A stretch of DNA of 64,000 nucleotides from Gymnopus androsaceus JB14 (taxonomy: Eukaryota > Basidiomycota > Agaricomycetes > Agaricales > Omphalotaceae). Position 1 is the stretch's first letter; each line of letters begins with the position of its first letter. The stretch spans positions 1 to 64,000 of the forward strand of contig ML769594.1 in assembly GCA_009733575.1 (NCBI GenBank), in the 5' to 3' direction. The translations under genes and the position numbers were made by a program. Under the pieces are notes generated by a model that was not told the origin of the DNA, did no database searches, and saw nothing but the letters and a program-made list of their open reading frames with translations. Positions 46,589-58,082 of this stretch are shown here, piece by piece.

Positions 46589-47752
46589 TTACACCCTAGG
46601 TCGTTTGGATGATGACTGGTCAATGATAACGACACTCTCGTCCTCCTCCTTACCAACATCTTCCCAAGTTCGTCGAGCTTTAGACTGCATAAGGTTATCG
46701 ATTGAAGAAAAGCCTACAGGAGCCCTCTCCAACTGCCGTGCAGCAACCTCCTTCAACTGTTCCACCAAGTTATCGCACGCCTGAAGCATCTCCATCTGGG
46801 TTATTTCACCCGACTCAAAGTCATCTCTGGCGACCGAGAAAAGACGAGTGAGAATATGGATATTCGCATGCTCGATGATACTCTTTTGGATGCTGGTGGT
46901 ATCTATATCTTCGAGCTCTATGTAGGGGACGACATAAAATGAGGACTGATTACGGCTATACTGTAAGAATATCTGACCTCTGACGCGCTGGGAAAGGCTG
47001 TTTTCCTTCGAATTGGCATCCACCAGCGACTCTTTCAGATCTCCGACCGTCCTTTCCAATTCCGCTATCCTAGCGGCCACAACTTCTTGGTTGGCTGCGG
47101 CCTCCTTCGCCTGCCGATCCAATTCCTGTTTGACAGCGGTCGCCCTCAACTCCAAATCTAGATGCTTCTGCGCCATACTTCTCGCCTGCTGCTCTACTGA
47201 GGCATGCAGTTCTCTGATTACCCCTTCAAATGTAGTGGTTTTAGCCATCTCTCGACTCAAGAGAGTTTGCAATCTTCGCAGCTCTTCTTGCTGCGGGCTT
47301 GCTGTAGGTTCACTGCGTGATGATGGTACCAATGATGTCCATCGTTCCTGGACATTATTAGCCATGTCCACGGTCTTTGTCCTTGTAACGCGAGGAGACG
47401 TAACCGTGAGGACAATGGAACACCCGATATGATACCCCTTCGGTAGAAATACGTTAAATCCTTGCAAAAGCGATGGGTTTCCTTGGAATAATACGCCTAC
47501 GCGTTCAAGAACGCCCAGAGTGTCGGTTCTTCAATGCATGTCAGCAGAAGTTTTTATGACGCCCACAAAGGAAACGAACTGATTCATTTTAAATTCGTTC
47601 ATGAGACCCAGAAATGTGTCGTAAACATCTGGCTGGTCAGAAAAAGCTTTCTTGGCTCGTTCGATATATTTCGCGGCTTCGTTTATGGTGGGAGAGCTTT
47701 CAGGCTTAGGACCTTCCCCGTCGCTGAAACTACCGTATCCGGTGCCCGCCAT
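46589..47752 (-). CDS. PAH plus coiled-coil protein, SIN3-derived
   Basis: Exons 47752-47580 and 47528-46589 join with a 51-nt phase-2 intron at the PAH1 position and give 370 aa with no frame break. One PAH domain (INEAAKYIERAKKAFSDQP, DTFLGLMNEFKMNQ, VLERVGVLFQGNPSLLQGF) is followed by a Gln/Glu-rich heptad-like region at about residues 130-230 (coiled coil). A helical C-terminal part ends in SSSKRPRV, a plausible nuclear localisation signal. The combination suggests a nuclear, possibly dimeric PAH protein that binds repressor peptides without the HDAC-interacting domain. A small intron near 46960 cannot be excluded, but the frame is open through it. Confidence 0.87.
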
Positions 47753-48119
47753 GCAGAGAGAAGAAACGCGCGTGGAAGTAGGAAAGCTTGTCGATTGGAC
47801 ATTAGACGCCCATTAGACTTCTTTCAGCCACCAGCACTCATGACCTCCATAAAAGTCCATAAAAGTTCAAGCTTTACACGTTGCGACCTCATTTCCCAAT
47901 CTTCCATTTCTATTTACTGAATCAGTGAATGATCTCTGCTACGCAAGCCACTGCGCACTCCGGAAATTACTCATCAACCTATCGCCCACAACCGACGCTA
48001 TCAAGAACCAGACTAGATAAGCCCCAAACTTCTCAGATCAATCCTCATCGCTTCCCCCCAAACGACATTGGCTAGACCTACATATGAAGATTATAAATCC
48101 CAGCAAAAATCGGGACAAT
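47753..48119. promoter_or_regulatory. Divergent promoter region
   Basis: About 370 bp separate the divergent starts of the PAH plus coiled-coil gene and the gene at 48120. It is the only place for both promoters. No specific site was recognised. Confidence 0.5.
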
Positions 48120-49391
48120 ATGAGTACTCGGGCACTTTCATCGCCGAGCGTTCAAAAACCCACTTCTCCTCCGCCTCTTACCCTCATAACTTCTCCCCAA
48201 CCTGGGCCAGGTCGTTCTGGGCTTAAACCAACCGAGACGACCACTCCAAGCTCATCCGGTCCTTCTACCAGCTCCTCGACGTCATTTAATCTTGATTCTA
48301 CGACGTCGACCCAAACAAATCTGACCTCCTTAATGTCTTCGATCCCATCAAGCAAACCTCAGCAGAACGTCTCGCCTGAGATCCAGTCTCTTGCGAATTT
48401 CATTGGGAACCTGCGGCAGACGATCGAAGCCATCAAAGGCACATGCGGGTTTTTGGCTAAATCTACTGAGTATGTAGCGAAAGCCGGTCCTGCTATCAAG
48501 GGTGCAGAGGAGGTGAGAATTCCTATTCTTTTCATTCAAGTTTTACTGAATATTTATTGTAGCTGGAAAAAGTACGGGACCTCTTGCAATCTCGAAAGGC
48601 GGAACATGAAGCGGAGCTGGCCAAGCTCGAGGCTGAGCTTTCCACTCGCCTCCAAGACGCTATCAAGAGTTCCTTGCGCGATGAAGCTGTTAGATTGGTC
48701 AAAGAGCGTGTGCGGGAGGAGCTATCAAATTCGGTCAACAAGCAGGTGAGTACCAGTAACTTGCGCCACACTACCATAAAATCTAATCGATCTACATACT
48801 CTAGCTCCACCTTCAGCTCCCTGTTGAGGTTTATGACCAGACCAAGGAGCATCCTGCCCAAATTCTTCAAGCGCGTACAAGCGTGTACAACTCGTAAGCC
48901 TTGTACCGTTTCCTGATGATCTGACATTGATATTTTTTTTTTTGGTCCTCTGCAGTGAAGCTCGCGCTAGAAACTCTGCCGTTCGCGCTAGCTCTGATCC
49001 ACTCCGCCCACTACAGCTACGCAATGGCCAAGTTCATCCACTCTTTCCTCTCACTGTTCGCAATCTCGCGGATCTGTCGAACGATAGTGTCCGAGCTCTC
49101 CTGGAGGCGTATGAGGTCATCCCTCCTCTCTTGCAAACGGAAGCTCAACCTGTCCAATCAGCGGGAGGCGGCAAGAACCTGAGAGATGGCTCTCTGACTC
49201 GGGAGGAGAAGATTAATTCTTTTATGACTTTTATTGGGGTGCGTGCGTATCGTCAATACATTGCTTGATTACATTGTTGATCGTTATTGTCACAGATCCC
49301 GCTTCGTGTCATCCCAACTCCTTCTTCAGCGTCGTCATCCAAGGAAGGAAAGAGATTCACGTCGACGCTACTGATCAGTAGCTGTTATTAG
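48120..49391 (+). CDS. Conserved-looking coiled-coil protein of unknown function
   Basis: Five exons (48120-48512, 48563-48745, 48805-48893, 48956-49238, 49296-49391) chain in frame to 347 aa; an ATG at 48084 would add 12 residues. The N-terminal third is Ser/Thr/Pro-rich and probably disordered. A strongly charged helical segment follows (LEKVRDLLQSRKAEHEAELA and on), likely a coiled coil, then a moderately hydrophobic region with VRNLADLSNDSVRALLEAYE. No enzyme motif. Consistent intron signals and a full-length frame argue it is real. Function not known to me. Confidence 0.75.
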
Positions 49392-49687
49392 GTGGATGAT
49401 CAGATGCGAAAGCAATCTTTCTTGTATGTGCTATGTATATTCTTATTTTTGTTCAAACGTCTGTGCCATTCCTGTATTTCTTGAATCTGTGAACGCTGTA
49501 CTTATAGTATGTATGTATGTACATATAGTAACATGGAGTGAAAAAAGCCTATTTTGACGGAAGGAAAAATAGATGACTCCAAGGAGCGCTGAACGCTCGG
49601 GAAGAGAGCGGGAAGAGCGTGCATTGAAGCGCCCATCGTTCTTCAACTGCCAACATCTAACACAAATCTACTACATTGACAATAATA
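49392..49687. other. Intergenic stretch
   Basis: 3' flank of the coiled-coil gene. It holds a TATGTATGTACATATAG run near 49508 and, at 49640-49662, one extra partial copy of the TTCTTCAACTGCCAACATCT words of the following direct repeat. Confidence 0.5.
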
Positions 49688-49986
49688 ATGTTCAAGTTGA
49701 TTCAAACACTGTCTCAGAGGAATTCTGGTACTTCTTCAACTGCCAACATCTAACATAAATCCAACACAATAGGTAGTAATCGTGATACATTTGCATTTCC
49801 AAAACTAGCACAGTGGCCCTTCTAAGTTCTGATGCCTCTACGTCGACTCAATTCATTTCGCATGGCACGCTCTTGGCTTTTCTGGGGCCCATGGAAAGAT
49901 TGCTCATCTTAACGTCTACTTTGCGTGCGCGGCAGCGGCCTCAAAGTAACAGATACGCCCATCCCGTGGCACTTGGAGATTGAAAC
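49688..49986. repeat. 299-bp direct repeat, left copy
   Basis: Begins ATGTTCAAGTTGATTCAAAC and ends GATTGAAAC; nearly identical to 50663-50961 in the same orientation. The two copies abut the TIR element between them exactly on both sides. Confidence 0.92.
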
Positions 49987-50662
49987 TGGGTGACCTTCCG
50001 TGGCATTTAAAATTCTAGATTATCTCTAAATCCATCAAATTTCAGGTTCGAAAAAAATTGAACCTAAACCGTCGACCTGGTCGACCACATCAATTCTAAA
50101 ATCTAGATTTCCTGCTGCACCCCGCGCCTCACACCATTTCGCTCATTTGCCTACTTCTAAAGCCCTTTGCTATACCTGATTTGCCTTCCAGTAAGTCAGA
50201 CATATGTCAAATAGTATATAGCGGTGGATTCAAGTCCAGAGTTTGTGTAAACCATTGTAAAAATGCTTGGGATGGTGCCGAGAGAGAGATAGAGAGCACC
50301 TTAGAGCTCCGAAATACATTTTTTTTGGCTTAGAAGATAAACTGTGGCCTTCTGCTAACAGTTTGTATCATTCCCGGAGGTGTGGGGGGAACAGGGATAC
50401 GATAATATGAGGGATGGATGGGCTAGGTGGGCGGACATGCAGATGGGAAAGGTATCCCAGAAAGGAAAATATTGATACGCGGTTTAGAAACGCGCGTTTT
50501 CATCTAGAAGAGGGGTACCCGTCCTCTAGATTGTTTAGAAACGTCAACTTTTTCATCAAAACCAATATTCTGTTTGATGCGACTTCGGCATTCCCATTTT
50601 TGGGTCGTGATCCGGGTTTAGAAAATAATCTAGGTTTCTAAATCGCCACGGGAGGTCACCCA
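49987..50662. mobile_element. TIR element between direct repeats, 676 bp
   Basis: The ends TGGGTGACCTTCCGTGGC and (inverted) TGGGTGACCTCCCGTGGC match, with further inverted similarity (CTAGATTAT, TCTAAA) inward. No coding capacity recognised. It fills the space between the two 299-bp repeats with no spare base. Confidence 0.8.
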
Positions 50663-50961
50663 ATGTTCAAGTTGATTCAAACACTGTCTCAGAGGAAGTC
50701 TGGTACTTCTTCAACTGCCAACATCTAACATAAATCCAACACAATAGGTAGTAATCGTGATACATTTGCATTTCCAAAACTAGCACAGTGGCCCTTCTAA
50801 GTTCTGATGCCTCTACGTCGCTGCAATTCATTTCGCATGGCACGCTCTTGGCTTTTCTGGGGCCCATGGAAAGATTGCTCATCTTAACGTCTACTTTGCG
50901 TGCGCGGCAGCGGCCTCAAAGTAACAGATACGCCCATCCCGTGGTACTTGGAGATTGAAAC
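50663..50961. repeat. 299-bp direct repeat, right copy
   Basis: Same sequence as 49688-49986 with a handful of changes (for example GAGGAAGTCTGG for GAGGAATTCTGG). Confidence 0.92.
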
Positions 50962-51612
50962 TGTCGTATTACTGTTTGGATATTGCTATAGAGGTCCGAA
51001 CATTTTCAAACTTGTTTATCTGCCTGGGCTCTTTCGTTTCCATAGGTTCCCATTCATTACCAGGATATGCAAACGGTGATAAGTACAGGGTGATACATAA
51101 CGTCTCCGCAGGTTCGTAGCCGGTTGTAGCTCCACTAATAAATAATCGGAATGATGATGTTGGTATACGTTGGGTATACAAAGTGATTTTCTTATTCAAC
51201 ATTCAACTCCATTCGGTCTGCTAGGGCAGGTGGTGGACCTTACGATCCGGGACACTTCGGAACCGAGGCCCAAAGCACCTGTGCTCGCTTCATAGTCAAG
51301 ACTGGACGCGGGCACTCTCTTCTCTTCTAGCTTGTTCAGTTCTCTTAAAGCTTTTCAGTCAAAATCATTTGACCGTCGGTATGTTCACCACGATTGGATA
51401 GGATCTGAAGGATTCAAGAGCCCTCCCGCACGTCGGTGTTCGTAAGTGCCACCCTGTACGGTACATATGTACCACTAACAGACCCTGACCTTATTTAGCA
51501 AGTCACCAGCAAAAGTCACCGCTGCCACTTGCCAATATTGCCAAATTTGCCGGAATCCATAAATATACGAAGATATCCATAGGTGTTTCTCGTCCTCACA
51601 ACTTCCAGCGCC
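50962..51612. promoter_or_regulatory. Upstream region of the DUF6534-type gene
   Basis: No gene recognised; presumed 5' flank and promoter of the membrane protein gene starting at 51613. No specific site identified. Confidence 0.35.
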
Positions 51613-53404
51613 ATGTCCGTTGTACAAAACCACACCACTATCGCGGAAACCCTCGGCGCTATTCAAATTGGTGTTCTCTTCAATTCGTTCCTCTTCGGGA
51701 TTGTGTGCATGCGTATGACTCTCGATGTTGTTTTTTTTGACTGTTTTGACGGACTCGCTTTGCAGAATGGATGACATACTTCACTAGCAAGTTCAACGAC
51801 AGTGTACGTAGTATTTACTCTTATAACTCAGCATTACTTCCGCTCACCCTTTCATTAGTGGCCTGTTCGGTATGTGGTATTCCTCATGTGCTACTTCTCT
51901 TGAAACTGAAGTCATATCCCTCAGCGCGCTCGTTTTCTGGATCATATTGCTCGATATAATTCATGTTGCCATATCTTGGGAGGTAAGTCTTTGCTTTTCC
52001 CTGCTGTTTCATCGATTAACTTTTGTTTCAGTACATATGGATGTACACCGTGGAGAACTTTGGGAACTTCCCGACGTTGTTTTTAGCTCATTGGGTAGAT
52101 ATACATTGTGAATAACATATCAGCCTGCTCACTTCTCCTTTACAGGAATACGACTGTGGCCCAATCCTTATCGTTCTGTAAGCCCCCGCTTATTGCTTGA
52201 ACATGTCAATTTTCTGACTATCTTTACAGCACGGCTGCACCTACCCAAGTATGTGTTTACTGCTGATGGAAAAGGCGACACACTTACCGTTCCTATAGCT
52301 GTATCTGGTCAATAGGACTCGAAAAATGCTTAGCAAAGGACTCGGGAAACACACTCTCATTGCCAAGGGCATTTTCGCATTCACCTGTATGCTTGTGCTC
52401 ATCGAAGTAATTCTGGGATTGTACATGGCTACCGGTCTCCTCAAGGGTGCCACCACAACCGCAGAATATAAGGAATTCGTGTCTGTTGCTGTGGCCTGGG
52501 AGTCCTTCGCAATCGCGGCAGACATGACGGTCATGTATGCATTTTGCATTTTCGAATTGTTCACTAGGTTCTTACCCATTTTTAGGTGTTCCTTGATTGG
52601 AACGCTCTTGTACAGAAGAACTGGTTTCAGGCGTAGGCTCATTACCATCTCTATATCAGTTCCTTTTTTGATGCCCTCCCAGAAACCGACTGGTTGCTAT
52701 ATAATCTTATTTTGGTCGCTATTGAGTGCGCCGTTCCTGTCACTCTTTTCACAGTACGTCCTTCCGCGTCCTGAACAATGTAAAGCCACTCATAGACTTT
52801 TTTTGGTCAGATTGGACATATGACTGGAGTCGTAAGTTTGCCTTGCGATTGGTGACATTTTTCGGTGCTCATCGCAAGTATATAGGTTGCTAGCCCCACC
52901 ACTGCAATGCACCAGCTGTTTGCTTGGTCGCAAGGTATGTCCGTTAAGCTTGAACCCGAAATAGTCACTGATAATTCGACCTTGTTGACTAGCACGCTTG
53001 TACTCGTACGTTGATAGGATGGTTTTTCTAAACCAACGTTTACTGATTCTTCTTTCGTCGGACCAGTAACACTCTTTTTGTCGTAGGTCTAATTTTCGTC
53101 TTGTTTGCACTCGAACATTGTTGACAGACTTTTCTTCTCATTATCAGAATCTGAACGCGCGGAACAAGCTTCGCAGGGGTCCAGACTCAGTGAGCCAAGC
53201 CTCTGGCAACAACATTAGAGAAGTCAACTTTCTTTCAAATCGAAGCATGGGGCCTCAGGTAAGCATTACTTGAGATCAATGCGCATTCCCACTCACTGCT
53301 CTTAGGTCAGAGTTGATGTTACTCGTGAAGAACACTTTGCGATGGACTCGATCTCTAACAAGGAGACTCATACCGACGACTTCAAGTCTCTCGACCAGGT
53401 TTAA
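51613..53404 (+). CDS. DUF6534-type multi-spanning membrane protein
   Basis: Many short exons chain in frame. The N-terminus has TLGAIQIGVLFNSFLFGIVC and WMTYFTSKFNDSWPVR. Hydrophobic segments ALVFWIILLDIIHVAISWEY and YDCGPILIVLTAAPTQLYLV follow. A core follows with RTRKMLSKGLGKHTLIAKGI and FTCMLVLIEVILGLYM, then VAWESFAIAADMTVM and TDWLLYNLILVAIECAVPV. The C-terminal tail has NLNARNKLRRGP and ends DFKSLDQV. This is the layout of the Agaricomycete DUF6534 family (about seven membrane segments, cytoplasmic tail starting at the NARN motif). Function unknown, probably in the plasma membrane. Exons between 52760 and 53150 are less certain. An upstream ATG at 51583 is possible. A partial duplicate lies at 58924-60011. 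Confidence 0.83.
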
Positions 53405-54064
53405 ACGCAACTGTTCATCTTTGAACCTGGCGAGGAATGGATTATTCAAGCTTCTATATAATACCTCTCGTTTGTACTGGTACATCGACTTTACATCATT
53501 ATCGCAGACCGTGTCTGCGTTGAATTTAATTCTGCAATTATTACAGTAATTAAACTTATTGTATTTAAAAAGTGCGGAAGTATAGTAGTTGACGATATTA
53601 TCAAAAGCGTACTATGACCACTGTAGTATAAAAGCAACAGCAGGGGGATACGGAGGTCCAGTCTATGCCTTGCACTAATTTTATCTCCTGCGAGGGCCTC
53701 ACGACCAACGACATCACGCTACTGATAAAAACGCGACGCTGGAAAGGTCGCAGAGGGGATGAAGAAAAAGTTTCTACACGTGAGCGGCGGTTTAAACTGG
53801 AGGTTAAGGGCAGGGCAGACAAAAGCGGTCAGGGCAGGCGAAACGCCGGTTTGCTCCCGCCTACTTCGTACAATTTTTTTGCATGACAAGAGATGCTACA
53901 TAGAGTCAATCGCAAGCACCTTTCGAAGATTGAAGTGGATTGGGGATCACCAGTGCCTCCCTTTTTTTTGCTTATCCATGCTCTTCACAACATGTTCTAT
54001 CGGTTTTTCAAGAATCCTCTAATAAATCCACTGGCGGAACTATGTACAGTCTACAGAATCCGCA
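53405..54064. repeat. Non-coding repeat downstream of the DUF6534-type gene
   Basis: Recurs at about 57428-58082 with many single-base deletions, and its first 200 bp again at 60012-60220. No gene recognised. Confidence 0.8.
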
Positions 54065-55051
54065 TCACTTACTCATGACCGCTTGCATGCTAACCGTATT
54101 CAAGCCTTGGATTCCAGCTTTGAGGTACCCTTTTTCTTCCTCCAAGAGTTTCAAAACCTCACGATCAGCTTTCAACTCGTCTACATCCCAATGCGCCCAT
54201 ACAAAGCGGCCATGCAACCAAGATGCTTCTGGGGAGGCCGCCCATACAGAAAAGTCTGCTGGCAATGCGACTAGACAGAAACCCCAAGTCAATACCTTCA
54301 AAGGCCAAATATGAAAGTGAAGAGACTACGTACATTCATCCCAATTAAAAGATCCACGATCAAGCATTGCAGCAGCAGGTTCCGAGTACAGTAGCCCGGG
54401 ATGGAACGAAAGAATCTGAACATCGTCCACAGAACGTTCATCCGCAATCCGTCCCAACATTGCCGTGAATGCAGCTTTGGATGTGAAATACGTGTTCTGA
54501 GTTCCCGTGGGGTACAAATGCACCCCTGCCGTAGAGACATTGATAAGGTGGAGCTTCAATCCCGTTGGACGGAGAGTCTGTTTTACGAAAGTAGCAGACA
54601 TTTGGAAATTCCCCGTAACGTTGATGTTGAATGCTTCCACGATCTCCTCCTTGTTCAGGGACAAGGTGTCGAGAGAATTAGGGTAGAAGTGGGCAGCATT
54701 AAGAATTAGGACGTGGACGAGGATGTTCTGCGAGTGGAGGAACTTCCAGAGTGAGGTGATTGAGGCATCGGAGGCAATGTCGGCTTGGCGAGCGATGAAT
54801 TCCGTGGTGTTACCTCGGAATTCTTGGTTTAATTTAACCAACGCTTCATCTAGCAACCCAGCTCTCCGGCCTATGATGATGATTCTGGATGCACCTGCTT
54901 TGGCGAAGGAACGAGCGATTTCGAAGCCTAGACCCCCACCGCCGCCGGTGATGAGAATTGTCTTACCGGCTTGCGTGAGGGAGGGTTTGGTGGGTGAGAT
55001 GGAAGGATAGGTGTCCTTGTGGTAGGTGGGGGTTAATTTTGGGAGCGACAT
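54065..55051 (-). CDS. Short-chain dehydrogenase/reductase 1
   Basis: Exons 55051-54334 and 54270-54065 join with a 63-nt intron to give 307 aa. Classical SDR features are present: the nucleotide-binding TGGGGGLG near residue 35, GRRAG after the second strand (suggesting NADP preference), NAAH after strand 4, a catalytic Ser in NVSTAG and YFTSK (YxxxK) in the active site. Oxidoreductase acting on an unknown alcohol or carbonyl substrate, probably cytosolic. Close paralogue at 55792-56782; a broken third copy at 58083-58920. Confidence 0.92.
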
Positions 55052-55791
55052 TGTTCAATCTAAAGGTATGCGAAAGCTTGTGAATGCTCTTCCGATAATA
55101 TTGACTCGAAACTTTTATCTGCCATTTTATATCTACTCCATCAGTCAGCGATTCGTGCTGCCCCGGAACCGGCGCGAACGGTGAATATGACTTTCTTCTC
55201 CGTTTGCTGAGTTTGAGGATTGGTAAGTTTATCCCATTTACCTCGGTATTAAAGCAGCTAGCTGCTAGCCTCAGCACTTATTAATTTTCCACTCGATCGG
55301 AAAAATGGCGAAATCGAATGAATGGACCATCTTGTGGCAAGTGAGAATTGAGTTCCTTCTCTGCTTCGAGTCACTCAAGTCCCCTTGAAGATGTCCTGAC
55401 TGCGCTGAGCCCTCAATAGAGTTGCATATGAATTTAACTGATTCTCATCCTACTATCTAAGCGGTTGCTTTGGTTGCAGGTCGTTCGCGGAAGTAGCGCC
55501 CAGGTGGAGGGTACCGAGATATTTTCCATTTTGGAATGGCCACTACTAGCTATTCCTGTTTGCAGAAATGCAGTACAGATACTAATTTTCTGACGGAAAC
55601 ACACAAAGAACTACAGCATTTTAATGAAGTTGGAATCATTCACATTCATTGATTCGAGGTATCACACACAAAATGAAACTTTCCTGCCCATTCAAGCGCC
55701 ACGTGAACAAAGTGCTTCAGAACTTTCTTCTGACTTGAATTTAGATATAAAACAGATGTACTGGAGCTAGGGAGAATCTACGGAATCCGTA
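55052..55791. other. Intergenic, between the two SDR genes
   Basis: Holds the promoter of SDR 1 and the 3' flank of SDR 2. No further gene or repeat was recognised. Confidence 0.5.
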
Positions 55792-56782
55792 CTAACTCTT
55801 GCTCAAGATCGCTTCCAAGGTAACTGCATTCAAGCCTTGGATTCCAACTTTGAGGTATCCGTTCTCTTCTTTCAAGAGTTTCAAAACCTCACGATCAGTT
55901 TTTAACTCGTCAACGTCCCAATGTGCCCATACAAAGCGGCCATGCAACCAGGATGCTTCTGATGAGGCCGCCCAGACAGAAAAGTCTGCTGGCAATGCGA
56001 CTGGAATAGAAACCCCAAGTCAATACCTCCAAAGGCCAAATGTGGAGAAACTACGCACATTCATCCCAGTTGAAAGATTCACGGTCAAGGACTTTTGCAG
56101 AACCTTCCGAATACAGTGCGCCCGGATGGAATGAAATAATCTGAACATCGTCCACAGAACGTTCATCCGCAATTCTTCCCAATAACGCCGTAAATGCAGC
56201 CTTGGAAGTGGCGTACGTATTTTGGTTTGGCGAAGGGTGCATATGCACCGCTGCCGTCGAGATATTGACAAGGTGAAGCTTCAACCCTGTTGGACGGAGA
56301 GTCTGTTTGACGAAAGCAGCAGACATTAGAAAATTCCCTCCAAGGTTGATATCGAATGCTTCCATGAGTTCCTTTTTGTTCATGGACAAGGTGTCGGGAG
56401 CTTGAGCAAAAGGGTAGAAGTGGGCTGCATTAAGAACTAGGACGTGGACGAGGATGTTTTGAGAGTGGAGGAACTCCCAGAGTGAGGTGATCGAAGCGTC
56501 GGAGGCAATGTCGGCTTGGTGAGCGATGAATTCCGTGGTATTGCCTTGGAATTCTTTGCGCAACTTAACCAAGGCTTCATCTAGAAACCCAGCTCTCCGG
56601 CCTACGACGATGATTCGTGAGGCGGATGCTTTAGCGAAGGAACGAGCGATTTCGAAGCCTAGACCTCCACCGCCGCCGGTGATGAGGATAGTCTTACCGG
56701 CTTGGGTGAGAGAGGGATTGGTAGATGAGATGGAAGGATATGTGTCCTTGTGGTGGGTGGGAGTTAGTTTTGGTAGCGACAT
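55792..56782 (-). CDS. Short-chain dehydrogenase/reductase 2
   Basis: Exons 56782-56059 and 56000-55792 join with a 58-nt intron to give 310 aa. Same layout as the neighbour at 54065-55051, with TGGGGGLG, GRRAG, NAAH, a catalytic Ser in NISTAAV and YATSK. The intron is at the same place. The two proteins differ at scattered positions and by three residues near FYPFAQAPDTL. A tandem duplicate with an intact frame; substrate unknown. Confidence 0.92.
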
Positions 56783-56783
56783 T

Positions 56784-57100
56784 TGATCTATGGGTAAGTA
56801 AGTAAAGCTGGAAGTCTTTTATATCCCAGAAAATCAATGGTACATTTTATATTTATGATTCTGCGTAGCCATATTAACTTGGACTTCTCTATTTAGTAAC
56901 GCCGTCGCAAGTTTTGATGGTGTAAAAATCAGAATCATTTGATCTATGGGTAAGTAAGTAAAGCTATATCCCAGAACACCAGAACATCAATGGTGCATTT
57001 TATATTTATGACTCTACGTAGGAGCCATATTAACTTGGAGTTCTCTTTTTAGTAACGCCGCCGCAAGTTTCAATGGTGATAAAAAATCAGAAGACATTGT
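56784..57100. repeat. Tandem duplication of the SDR 2 upstream region
   Basis: A unit of about 155 bp beginning TTTGATCTATGGGTAAGTAA directly upstream of the SDR 2 start is repeated once in tandem (about 56784-56935 and 56937-57095). Confidence 0.8.
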
Positions 57101-58082
57101 TCAATCTAAAGGTAACGCGAAGCTCGTGGAGTGCTCTTCTAATGATATTTTATTATATTTACTCCATTAGGAGCGCTAGGACATATTTCATGCTGAGGGT
57201 TCAATGGTAAGTTTATCCCGTTTATCTCGGTCAAGCAGCTACAGGCACTAATTTTTAACTCGATTGGCAAAATGCTTCAATAGGCGGGTATTGCATTGTC
57301 CAGCTCTGAATACATGTTAGGGCTCGGGTTGTGCAGCCTACGCAGATCTTATCTACCACCGGTGCAGGTACTTTTGTGTATGATACAATCAGACTCATAC
57401 CGACGACTTCAAGTCTCTCGACCAGGTTTAAACGCAACTGTTCATCTTGAACCTGGCGAGGAATGGATTATTCAAGCTTCTATATAATACCTCTCGTTTG
57501 TACTGGTACATCGACTTTACATCATTATCGCAGACCGTGTCTGCGTTGAATTTAATTCTGCAATTATTACAGTAATTAAACTTATGTATTTAAAAAGTGC
57601 GGAGTATAGTAGTTGACGATATTATCAAAAGCGTACTATGACCACTGTAGTATAAAAGCAACAGCAGGGGATACGGGGTCCAGTCTATGCCTTGCACTAA
57701 TTTATCTCCTGCGAGGCCTCACGACCAACGACATCACGCTACTGATAAAAACGCGACGCTGAAAGGTCGCAGAGGGATGAAGAAAAAGTTTCTACCACGT
57801 GAGCGGCGGTTTAAACTGGAGGTTAAGGGCAGGGCAGACAAAAGCGGTCAGGGCAGGCGAAACGCCGGTTTGCTCCCGCCCTACTTCGTACAATTTTTTT
57901 GCATGACAAGAGATGCTACAAGAGTCAATCGCAAGCACCTTTCGAAGATTGAAGTGGATTGGGGATCACCAGTGCCTCCCTTTTTTTCTCTATCCATGCT
58001 CTTCACAACATGTTCTATCGGTTTTTCAAGAATCCTCTAATAAATCCACTGGCGGAATATGTACAGTCTACAGAATCCGCAT
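57101..58082. repeat. Duplicate of the 53390-54064 region
   Basis: From about 57393 it copies the tail of the DUF6534-type gene and its 3' flank, including the SHTDDFKSLDQV-coding end. It carries many single-base losses relative to the first copy, often in homopolymers. Confidence 0.8.

Noticed and set aside
49688..50961. Ordinary LTR retrotransposon
   Set aside because: The repeats do not have clear TG...CA ends, the interior is only 676 bp with its own TIRs, and no retroelement motifs are present.
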